DNA of 64,000 bases, from NCBI RefSeq assembly GCF_037975245.1, contig NC_092578.1, positions 7,779,501-7,843,500 of the forward strand. The letters are read 5' to 3'. The notes below the pieces were generated by a model, which worked only from the letters and a program-made list of their open reading frames with translations, searched no databases and was not told the origin of the DNA. Positions 1 through 11,000 of this stretch are shown in pieces (the first letter of the stretch is position 1; each line of letters opens with the position of its first letter). This stretch comes from Apostichopus japonicus. Lineage: Eukaryota; Echinodermata; Holothuroidea; Aspidochirotida; Stichopodidae. A program made the position numbers and the translations under genes.

Positions 1-2999
1 ATTGGCGCAATAAAGTGCTAATATCTACTTTTGATTGCTTGTGTAAGGTTGAACAAGGGGCAGGGGAGGGGATGTTCCCCCCACCTCCACCCCCATGGAT
101 ATCTAATTACTCACCAACTAACGTTCATTTCATTGAAGAAAAATATCTAGCAGATTGTCTTACATTGTATTTTGAGCTACACTTACTATGTATAGATTTG
201 ATAAAGAGGATATGACGAAACATTAACATGCATGTCGCGAAACTAAAGATACACTTTGTATTTATGTGTGTATTTGATTATAGTGGGAGAGAATATCCTT
301 AAAATAGGTCGACCTTCACGTATGATCCATCTTATGTAGGTTAGCCAACAGGGGAGAGCAGGGGGGGGGGGTGCTGAAGGCGTTATGCACCTTGTCCACA
401 GCTTCTAACCATTCTGTTCCTCAAAACATTACCTGAGAGTATAGAGTTGAAACATCGAGCTTATCACCTAAAGTTCCAGAGAAAAGTTGTTATAACCATC
501 TCTATGGAAATCTCTGCTGCTTTGTACTTATATAAACCTATATGTTTAAACATTTGTTTTATTAAACTACGTCGCTTTCAGTAACAAATAGATAAATAGG
601 TCAACGTTTCTATCCTTTCCTATCCGCCGGATGTTTCTAGAACAGTAAGAAATGCTCCCAAATGTAGAGTGTTCACTTTATAAAGTTGCATTTTACACTG
701 AATTTGCCAGATTTTCTGATGATATTATGCTTTATCTATTAAAGGAATGATAAGAACCTAAAACTATAATCTAGTACTGAACCCCCCCCCCCCAGAAAAA
801 AGGCCCCTCAAATGAACAATGGGATCAGATATAAACTAGGATAGTTTGCAATCGAAACAATAAAACATGATATTATAAGGTTGTGGTGCACGAAAATCTT
901 CTCGGTATCGTACAAACGAATTATTACGTGCTAACACAAAGGTCATCGAAATAAGGGGGGAGGGGGAGGTGAGGGTTAGCTACAAAGAACTTTTAGTAAT
1001 ATTTAGGGGGACTATAAATATATCTGCATATTATCTGGTTTTGTTACAATGGTAACTTATCACCAAACCCAACACAAAATGCTTAACGTAAGTATATGAA
1101 TCTCTGGTATAATATAAGCCCTCTTTACACAAACACAAAGCATAAGAAATTCTAATGAATGATTGTATCTGGAACTAAGATATCTTTATTCTTCCATGCA
1201 TTTGATCATGTGTTTCCATTGTTTTTACAGTATCCCTGTTGTCATACGTATAGATGATATTGGACGAAAAATATTGGTCAATGAAAACTGAAAATATTTG
1301 CTTGGAAATGACTATTTTCATGCAAGTTTTAAACAATGACCAATGACCATGCACAAAGGAGTTCATAAAGTAACGAAATATTCATTTTCTTCGCCATAAT
1401 GTCGATCAGACTGAAAACAGCATATGTATTTGCTGTTATGTTTTGTTAAATCTGTGTGTCTGTGTCCTGTTAAATCTGAGTGAGGCGTATAGTCAGTACA
1501 CCAATGTTGGAGTAGGGTGGTGCATTGACGGGGTGGGTGAGGTGGAGGGGGGGAGGGGGAGGTGGCGTACATAATGGGTTGTGGTGACGTGGATGTTGTA
1601 TGGCAATATTCTTAGAGGGAGAACGGTAAAATATTTTCGCCGTTTAAGTATACTCTTTTGATACAAAATTTTCCTCAATTTCTGGATGAAAGGAATTGAG
1701 GATCAGTTGAACCGCGACGAAATGGCTTTGAAACTCAATTTCAAGAATTTAGAATTTCAAACTTGGAGATGACCTTTAAGCTGATGAGGATTGAAGAGGG
1801 AGTGGAGGGGCAGTGAAATTACAAATCCTCCAAAAAAATATAAGCCAAACATGAGTCGTTTTTGCAGATTTTGAAATATTAAAAAGATAGTTGTGACTTG
1901 ATGGTTCACATGAAGTAAAAGGTTGTATATTATGTTCGCAGGCTGAAAACATAATATGATAGAAGATATGTTACAAACATGCACGAAGGAGGGGGTGGGG
2001 AGGGGTGGGGGAGGGGAGGGGTGGGGGAGGGGAGGGGAGAATATACAATAAATTTCAGCGTCCAAATGGAATCAATGTGTCTGACTAAGTTTTTGTATTT
2101 TATTCGTGGCATATATACACCGGGGCGAACGGATATTGGTATATACGTCAGAATAATTTTCGTTTGTGTCGCAAATGTCTGCTAAGACCTGGACGGAACA
2201 TGGTGGGGAGGAGAGGGGCAGAGAGTCGGGGCTGGATGGGTGGATAGGGGGATGGGAAGAGAGCTATCAGGTAATACGTAAGTGGTTGTGACGTAATCAG
2301 GTAATATACAATGTCATATGACTTTATAAAGTAAAGCATATAATACTAAATTTTGCATGCCACAAACTTTATTCAAATTACCTCAGCACCTTGTTTTTAA
2401 AAGAAAAGACAAAAAGACATGGTACATTTGATATAAAATAAAAGGGGTTCTACACATCTAGGTTGAGAAGGAAAAAGGAATTAAAATTTAACTACTATGC
2501 GTCTTTCTCTACATTTCGACAATTTAAAAGTTACAAGTGCACTTTTGACAAACTCGCGCGTAAAAGCAGCAGGACTAGTACACATAAATAAATATTTGCT
2601 AAAACTGTTTCTCTCTCTCCCTTCTGATTGGTTTTTTGGGAGTTCCCTGTAGGCCAATCAACAATGTGGAATGGAAGCATTTAGAGCATGCGCAGTTACT
2701 CCTCTAATACTCTGTCATCGTCAGTTGATTGAAAGTCTCTCATACTTGCAGCCTGAGTAAAGAAAAGTAAAAAACAAACAAAGAGTGGATTTTTAGAATT
2801 TAGAATTTTAAAATCTTTAGCCTCTTCCTAAATTTGACAACTGATACTCTCCAAAAAAATCATTTAAAAAATGTAGCTGACGTGGCATCCGTAGGTCCCA
2901 AAACATCATGATAGCATTTTATATGGTAAAAATAAGGATTTTGTTCTTTAAATTTGGTGAAAAGACCATAGGCACGACAAATTAAACGTTATTTTATTT
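1..2999. other. Intergenic, no gene seen; purine/G-rich tracts
   Basis: I see no exon here with conserved peptide or plausible splice sites. The stretch holds several G or C runs (near 361-370, 782-793, 955-968, 1534-1562) and one dense G-tract cluster listed separately. Near 2625-2695 there are two opposed CCAAT-like boxes and a GCATGCGCAG motif (NRF-1 type), which could be a small promoter, but no attached exon is recognised. Confidence 0.6.
1987..2039 (+). other. G-quadruplex-prone G-rich tract
   Basis: About 50 bases of runs of four or five G separated by single A or T (pattern ggggtgggggagggg). Many overlapping intramolecular quadruplexes are possible on the plus strand. No gene is attached to it. 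Confidence 0.7.
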
Positions 3000-3002
3000 C
3001 GT

Positions 3003-3254
3003 AGGCGGAGTGTATAGTCTAGTGGTTACGCCGGCGTCTCCCAGTCATGAGATCCCCGGTTCGATTCCCCGCCGACAGCAATGTGTGTCGTCTGGCAAGG
3101 GTGTTGTTCAATAACAACTTCCCGACATGGACGTTAAATGGATGTGTGCCGAGAGATTGGCTTCGGTCAGCTTGCGAGTCTATAAGCCTCCATGGCTTCT
3201 TTCGCGAGTTCCTGCTTGCGGGAAGATCACATATACATACATACATACATACAT
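3003..3254 (+). mobile_element. tRNA-derived SINE (family 1), near full length
   Basis: The first ~75 bases are tRNA-like: an A-box-like segment (tagtctagtggttacg) and a B box (ggttcgattcc) at the spacing of an internal pol III promoter. A non-tRNA body of ~165 bases follows, ending in a (CATA)n tail. The body holds the conserved block cttcggtcagcttgcg and, further on, gcgagttcctgcttgc. A second, 5'-truncated copy of the same body lies at 38236-38325, which supports a dispersed family. The tRNA part has lost clean cloverleaf pairing and is attached to the body, so I do not call it a functional tRNA. Confidence 0.75.
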
Positions 3255-3300
3255 TTCGGCCTATGTAGGATCATCAGACACCGCTGGAAATTTAAGTGGA

Positions 3301-3490
3301 TACTTTTTTTAAGAAAATTAACCCAATATATAGAGCCTGGGAACGAAAACCAAGCAACTTGATTCACTCTCAACCCCCAGTCCCCTTTACATTGAGACTA
3401 CAACCGTGTAATCATGGCGGTGGTTATACGTCAAGTGTGTATCACGAGTTCCTTTGGAGAGGTTAAAGGAAGGTGAACGCTCTTTTGTGG
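3301..3490 (-). mobile_element. U2-snRNA-headed retroposon, copy A (degraded head)
   Basis: Read on the minus strand this is the most diverged of three head-to-tail copies. The 3' part (ttaagaaaat plus acc blocks, then the actctcaaccc-cagtccc block on the plus strand) matches copies B-D. The U2-like head at the high-coordinate end is no longer recognisable, so membership rests on the body alone. Confidence 0.5.
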
Positions 3491-3516
3491 ACTGTATACA
3501 CAAAGGCAGTATATAC

Positions 3517-3687
3517 GTTTTAAGAAAAGTCACCCGAGAGAGAACCTTGGCTCGAATATCAAACAACCAAACGATTGATCCGCTCTCAACCCCAGTCCCC
3601 TTGCATCGGGACTGTCACAGTGTGTGTCACGATTCCCATGGAAAGGGAACAGTTAATATAAATGACCATAGCCAAAATGCCGACAAG
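3517..3687 (-). mobile_element. U2-snRNA-headed retroposon, copy B
   Basis: Body shared almost word for word with copy D (for example gatccgctctcaacccc and gtccccttgcatcgggac on the plus strand). At the 3670-3687 end the minus strand reads a decayed form of the U2 5' end (tcggcattttggctatggtc). It is tandem with copies A and C at spacings of roughly 180-210 bases. Confidence 0.6.
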
Positions 3688-3697
3688 GTATATAGAT

Positions 3698-3883
3698 CCT
3701 TTTTTAAAGAAAATTCACCCAAGACAGAACCTGCGCTCGAAAATCAAACAACCGAACGACTGATCCGCTTTCAACCCAAATCTCCTTAGACTGTGACTGT
3801 GTGTTCATTGTCAGGTTTGCATTATGATTCCCCTATAGAAAGGGGAACATATAGTACACCCATGGTCTTAGCCAAATGGCTAC
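3698..3883 (-). mobile_element. U2-snRNA-headed retroposon, copy C
   Basis: Third tandem copy. The minus-strand head reads gccatttggctaagaccat, close to U2 snRNA positions ~12-30, followed by a block like the GTATCTGTTC segment of U2 (actatatgttcc). The body then continues as in copies B and D and ends in ttttctttaaaaaagg. No gene overlaps it. Confidence 0.65.
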
Positions 3884-3889
3884 TATACA

Positions 3890-5832
3890 CATTATGATCG
3901 GGATAAAAGGTTGATACTACAACAATGAACAAGTAGTCTGTTTGCTTTGTATAGAGTGTTCAATCTATTATTTAAATGTGACCAAAGAATGTCTTAAGAA
4001 ATAACGAACGCGACTTTAATTCCAATGGGCAAGACAAGAATGGGGTTTTTCAATAAGGTGTGTTTGTATGTGGTTATACATGTGTCTACTACATACGTGA
4101 TTCTTGAATTATCAATAACGACACAGTAAGAAGGACAAAATGGAAAATCCCAGTATTGGCAGAAATAATTCTTCTGTAAAAGCAGAAATGAAAAGATGAA
4201 CTCGAGATGAAAATCATTCAAGCTCTTTTGTATATAGTTAATCGGATTCTAATTAAATTAAGGAACATTTCCAGATGCAGACGGGATCCATGCATCAGTT
4301 ACAACTCGATAATACCTCAGTGAAGTTATTAAGGAACCAAAGATGGAATTTTGACCTCTCTGCACATCCAATTTACAAGACCGTTAGATCTCAGGCACAG
4401 TAAGTATACCGTATAGATTATAAGATTGTTTTGTCGTGCCCTGGCACTATGATGGGTGACTTTTCCTATATACAAAGTATATGAATTATAAGAGTACAGT
4501 AGTATTACCTAGTGTAATACTTCCGTGTTAAGAGTAAGGTATGGGTAAGTTGTGTCACATATATATTACAAAGAGAGACTATTGAACCAACATAGCTACT
4601 CTTATGTGTGTAGTCAAGGAGTATCTTTACGTAAATTCTATAAAAAAAAACATGAGACGAGGAAGTGGGGGAGGGGGGAGCAAGTGTAGGGTGTGGCGAC
4701 GTCTGGGTAATATGTGTTGTTACGACAATTTAAGCAAGGCAATGGAAGCGATTCTGCCATAAACAGATTCAACGAATCCTGTTTTGTATTTTTTTTTCTT
4801 TGGAGAGGGGGAGGGAGTGTTGATGTTGAAACAAAACTTTGGCATTTTAGTGTGCTCCTATATTGGTTTATGGTTTGGTTATAAACCTATTTCATTGTTT
4901 GTTTAAAATCCTTTCAATAAAAAAAAAACAAGTTTAATTGTTTGTAAGGAATTCAACCCTCAATGTAGCGTCATAATGACGTCAGTATATACCTGATTTA
5001 TAATTGGTCATGCTCAATTGTCTTTGATGTTAACGCTTACATGGAAACGTTGAAGTGTGGAAAAGAGGATGTCGCTATTTATTAATACATTGTCCTGAGC
5101 ATTGTTTACAATACATTTATGACTCAGACCTTGTCTAGAATATTTTATGTACTATTGTTATTGCACTTGTAAACTGCTGTAGACACCATAAGCCTATGAA
5201 TAACACCTCATCGAGCCACGCAGTCGCTCGAGGGAGGGCGAGGGGGGAGGGGACGGTTGGAGACGGGTCTGAGCAGCCTCGCACTCACTTGTACTAAATA
5301 GTACTGAGATGCCTTCGTATTGAATTGAGCAATATACCATTACCCGGCATGCACCATCAATCACAGTCTTTGTTCAGGGATATAGAAGTTTATATTATAC
5401 TCAGGTCATTATCACAGATATAGGCTTAACTTTATATAGTATATATACGTCATAAAATGCATTTCCATGAGCAAAATAATGCACTTCCTTCTCATATATC
5501 CTTCTCAAAGAAGAACATTTCCTACGATTTGGATATGATGGGTACTCAGTACTAAATGTTTTCATGAATATTCATTGCTTACTTTACCTTCACACATATA
5601 GACCACTAAATGACATCTTCGAATGCAAACCAAAGAAACAATTATAAGATATAGCTGATTAAAGCTGGTTATACCTCTGTAGACGTGCAAAGTTAAAGAT
5701 CATTATAAGGAATGAGTTTTGCAATACTGAAAATCATAAATGTGTGATACAGAGATATTAGGACATCCAGTGTGACAGGGGCAGCCTGGAAGGGGGGGGT
5801 GGTAAATTTGGTTTTCTAAGGTCCATCATGGG
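3890..5832. other. 3' flank of the b561 gene, no further exon identified
   Basis: This stretch lies downstream of the last recognised b561 exon on the minus strand. It probably includes that gene's 3' UTR and possibly one small terminal coding exon, but I could not identify either with confidence. Purine-rich G tracts occur at 4665-4680, 4806-4815, 5231-5252 and 5790-5800. Confidence 0.5.
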
Positions 5833-5998
5833 TCAATTACATACCTGTGTAAGAGGTAATTTCTCGATGTCTGGCACACTAGTTCGTTGATACGGAGGGT
5901 ATGTTACCAAGAAGCCCACCACTAAAGCGAATGCCACGAGCACCATGGCTAGTAAATTACCCACAGTTGCTAGAGTACCCATTTTGGAATAATCACTC
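5833..5998 (-). CDS. CYB561: CYB561 coding exon 4 (possibly terminal)
   Basis: Acceptor TACGTAG|GAGTG. Encodes the last helix ([18 protein letters not shown]) and a polar tail ending KLPLTQ. It may stop at the TGA at 5833-5835 after VCN, or splice at CAG|GTATGT (exon end 5845) into an exon I could not find. Confidence 0.75.
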
Positions 5999-7362
5999 CT
6001 ACGTAAAAGAAATGTAAAACGTTATTAAAAAATCATATCTATTTACGGATACGAAAATGTCGTTTTTAACACACTAAAACAGATCAGTGTCTATATCTAT
6101 AACGAGAAATAATAACCTTACTTCAAGAAATAAACGACATGACCAAATATATATTGTTGTATAGTAACATCAGTAGTTTTATTACATAACAAACTGTGCA
6201 AAGGGTATGGTTCAACACATTATGACATAGACGTTAGACATTAGAGACAACGCGCAATGGACAATAGAAGAAAAAAAACAATAGTGCTAGACCGTAAAAC
6301 ACAATGGGCTGTAACGATGAAACTAAACCGTGGAAAACAATGGACGATAAAAGTATAGACCGTAGAAAACAATGGACGTAACGATGAAACTAGACCATAG
6401 AAAACAATGGACAATAGACAATAGTGCTAGACCGTAAAAAAAAAAAAAACAATGGACTATAACGATGAAACTAGACCGTGGAAAACAATGCACAATAGAC
6501 AATAATACTAGACCCTAAAACACAATGGACTGTAACGATGAAACTAAACCGTAGAAAACAATGGACGATGAAAGTATAGACCGCAGAAAACAGTAGATAA
6601 TAGACAACAACATGTAGAAAACAATAGACAATAGACCACAATACTAGACCGTAGAAAACAATAGATAATAAAACTATCATAAACATTAACAATACATACA
6701 CTATTAAAAGGAATGGTGCTTGAAGCTTATTGCAAGTCGTTTTGCCCTTTATCTTATACTTTCATCTGATAAAATCCAGGATAGGCCCCCTACATTCCAC
6801 CCCCCCCCCATCAATAAAAAATTTAAAAAAACTAGTGGAAAAAACAAGGATAAGGAGCAATTTTATAAGTGTAATCACATTTCATGTTTACTGTATTTTA
6901 ACTCCAAGCTAAGAAACAGAGACACTTGATCGACTTGTAGGCCCCGAATCAATCAGTTCTAATCTTTTATATTACTTTGATTCACGGTGCAATACATGAT
7001 GAACCAGAGTATGTAAATCTAAGGTAGGCTATGAAATGCCTCATAAAATTTGGCAATTACCGTATAATAACCATCTAGATTATCATCTTGCCCACAGATT
7101 AGTGAGAAATACTGTCAGTGTACCCCGTTAATGATCTCTGTACAGTATAACCTCAAGTAATCTCATGGGTGGAAAAAAGGGTGTTAGAACAGATATATTG
7201 AGAAGAGGATGGAATTTCATTCAACTTCATATGTTACGATTTTTTTTATCCAAACGAAATACAAGAAGACTATTTACAAAGAACTGGACGAAGCAACAGC
7301 AAAGATATGGAATTACAGACGAACTATTTATACGAAATCATAAAAAGGGGGAACGATACATG

Positions 7363-7405
<43 letters not shown>

Positions 7406-7523
7406 TGTCCATAGCCTAGTGGTTAGGGTGTCCGCGTACAGAGCGGAAGGCCCTTGGTTCGAATCCCGGTGGAGGCTGAAAGTTTTTTCACTGTTCTTGA
7501 TTTTCCAACTCATTACGATTTTC

Positions 7524-7611
<88 letters not shown>

Positions 7612-7638
7612 ATATACATATATGTATATATTTATTTA

Positions 7639-7734
<96 letters not shown>

Positions 7735-7978
7735 TAAACACTTACAAATAATGTATATACTTACGATAATTCACAGAATAGTTTCTCGTTAAGACCAATG
7801 AGAGAGGTAGTACATGCCATCGTAAAAATAGCGATGCCGAAGAACCGGTGGAATGGTAGCAGTTCTGCTCGTTTGTCGCTGTTTAGCCAGGGAAGGAAAA
7901 ATGAAACGAATCCACCAACCCACTAAGACAAACACATAAATAAAAGAAATAAATAAAGTGATAAAAGTATTGCTTTTA

Positions 7979-8025
<47 letters not shown>

Positions 8026-11000
8026 TAAACTGATGACAATTTCCAAACATATAGTATCCTTGTATTCCACTCTAGAAACTGCATAGTGCGATGTTTCAGT
8101 GCTTTTACACTGAAACATGGAAGTTTATTCACCATATTATACTTTTGCCGACAGAAAACTGTCCATCCCCTTTCTTGGCGTAAAGAACTAATTGATGGTA
8201 TAGTAACCGGTTCCGTTCAGATTTTAGATACTCAACGATTTAGACAAGTTTTAGGCTATTGTTGTGATGACTACAATTTAGCTCCCCCCTCATGCATTTT
8301 CCTCTACCTTATAGTAACTCGATTAACTTGGTTAACGTTTTAGCAATGCGCCCTCTCCCATCTCTATGTCTCAAATCACTCTCTCTTCCTATAACTGTGA
8401 TTAAAGGTAAATGTATTCTATTTGGAAAAAAGTATGTTGTGTTTTATGAACAAATATTGTCATCTGGTTTGGAAGGTAAAGAACTTTCTTGCGATAAAAC
8501 AGTGCAACAATCTATAGGATAACATTTTCTCTTCATGTTTCTTTTTCGTTTTATTGGTGGGAGAATTTTACGGAAGCGTATTGCTGCCACACGAAACATT
8601 GTTTTTAAAAAAAGTTTTCGATATTATGAAAGGAGTTTCGTAATCTCGATCCCCCCCCCCGCTTCGTAATTTCGAAACCTTTTTTCCCTGTGGCAGCAAT
8701 ACTTCTCGGTAGATATATAGCCAAGAAAAAATATTTCTTTAGCTAGGTATTTTCCCGTTCGTAGCCCGATAAGAAAATGAGATTTTTAATCGTGTTTATC
8801 AAGATATTACTGTTGGGGTGAGGTTGCGCGGGCACTGCTTGCTGACCGAGGGATGGTGACTGCCAATTTGTCACACCCCTCCTATATACTGGCCGGGGTT
8901 TGGCCACCCGCATGAAAGAGAGTCCATATGAAAAGGAGAGAATAAAAACAAACAAAAAGAGAATAAAGAACAAAGAACCTTCTACAAAACAAAAATAACG
9001 ACTGAGTTGTTTTACGAACCTGCATAAAAAATAGAAGAACGGTTAACAAGCCTATCCAACTGTGTGCAGAGTATAGGTTGGCGTATCCAGCGTGTCTGTG
9101 ATAGCTAAACGTTGCCTTCAGTGCTATGACAATACAGATGAGTGTGGCAACGTGCATCACCAAATGAATAACCTTGACCACAGTTTTGTTCTCTTTTCGA
9201 AAGATTCGAAACATAAGTATAGCTGTGAATAAATAATAATAATACAAAAATATAAATTATAACAATAATCCTCAACATCATCACCATCATCATCGTCATC
9301 ATCATCGTCATCGTCACCGTCAACGTCATCGTCGTCGTCGTCATCGTCATCGTCAACGTCATCGTCATTGCCGTCGTCGTCATCGTCGTCGTCGTTGTCA
9401 TCAACATAATGAAAAATATTTCAATCAATGAAGAAAGAACAATGCAACTAATTGAATTAACACAATTCAATCATCTGCATGAAATGGGTTTGGTCGCCAA
9501 TCTGAGGATTTTTTTAATACAAAAAACACACCAATTGCATCATATTTAAAAATAAGATTTCGAAATTATTCAACAAAGAGGGCCTTGTAAATTGTTTCAT
9601 AAACCATTTTGTTTTCATTTTCATGAACATAAAGGGAACATAAAGGGAACATAAAGGGAACATAAAGGGAACATAAAGGGAACATAAAGGGAACATTCAA
9701 CTAATTATGTTCATCTGATGCAGGATACTATACCATAGCCACAGTTAGTCAACTTAACATTTACCACAAAACTGCGTATGGTAACTTGCTATGTATGACA
9801 CATATGAGTAATGCTTATACCTTCTACTCCGATAGGACACACTATTTACGAAAGTATGCGGAACGTAATTAAAAATTGCCCTTTATAGAAAAAATGAAAT
9901 TGTTTAAAATGTTTTGTTTAGCTATTCAAATACTGGAATTTGTGGTACAGCATACAGCTAATGCATTTTTCTCGGACGCTTTGAGGTAAATTTGCGATTT
10001 GCTTCCACAAATCAAAGTACCTCTGTCCTTTGCAATCCCCTCCCAGCCCCCAGCCACACCCATCGTCCCCCACATCCACCTCAGAGCCCCGATTCGGCCC
10101 TCTTCCATCGCCTATAATTTTAATATCTTGGAGTATGGACAATTTTACCAAAATAAACTACGCACAATGATGCTTTAATATTTGTTTTATATTAAAAACT
10201 ATATGAAGGTGATACACTTGTAAAAATATCCATTGTACCATCGGAGATCAATAACTTTGTTATTTTATGTTCCACAAATGAAGAGAGAGGTGGAGAGAGA
10301 CAGAGAAAGAGAGACCATATATATAATACATCTCTTTGCTTATTACATTCCTGTAAAACAACGAGAGGAAAAGTTGCTAGTACAATGATTTCAAGCAAAT
10401 TGGCTATGATCAATCGATAATTTCTTTCACATAATCGATAAACGTGGTTTACTTTCAATGGCACAGAAATGATTTTCTTCGAAAAGTCCCTGTTTCAAGT
10501 TTACCTCTAACTCTAACATTCATATACGACAAATAAAAGGACGATGCACTGAAGTGTGTGTTTTATTTTTTGTATAATAAATGGTTGTTGTATTTATTTC
10601 TCCTTTTGTTTTAAATCGATATCCGGTTCCGCGCGTCTCATCATATATTTGTTTTGGTTTATGTCAGGAAAGTGTTTTTCTACTAGTCTGGGGGAATCAA
10701 GCGAAATTACATAATTTTATGGTACATTCATAGGCAAAAACTGTTCTTTTGCAATTATGTAATAATATTGTGTATATAGACTCGTTTTGGGTTCGTGTCA
10801 TTCTACTGTGTAGGCCTACAGTATGATATGTTGGTAATGTTTTGCAAAAGAGACCGAACAGATTTAAGTTAAGATATGAAAGAAAAACACTAATAATAAT
10901 AGTAATATAAGAACATTTTCAAAACGAAGGATTAATCTTTAATATCTGGCTATTTCTCCATTTTAAATATACAATTTAGTTCATTTACCAATTGAAATGA

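Larger units (their letters stand above)
5999..7764. other. CYB561 intron 3
   Basis: No coding exon seen. It holds an A-rich minisatellite (6236-6690), a C run near 6800, and a tRNA SINE embedded between two TA microsatellites just inside the splice donor. Confidence 0.6.

Noticed and set aside
3003-3076. Functional tRNA gene
   Set aside because: Arms do not form a clean cloverleaf by eye and the segment runs into a SINE body that occurs elsewhere.
7419-7792. Long frames of alternating Tyr and Ile (also 24128-24556 and 27261-27452)
   Set aside because: They are direct translations of TA microsatellites and carry no gene signal.
9105-9470. Met/Thr-rich 121-codon frame on the minus strand
   Set aside because: Read-through of the CGTCAT microsatellite into a frame overlapping CYB561 exon 2 out of phase.
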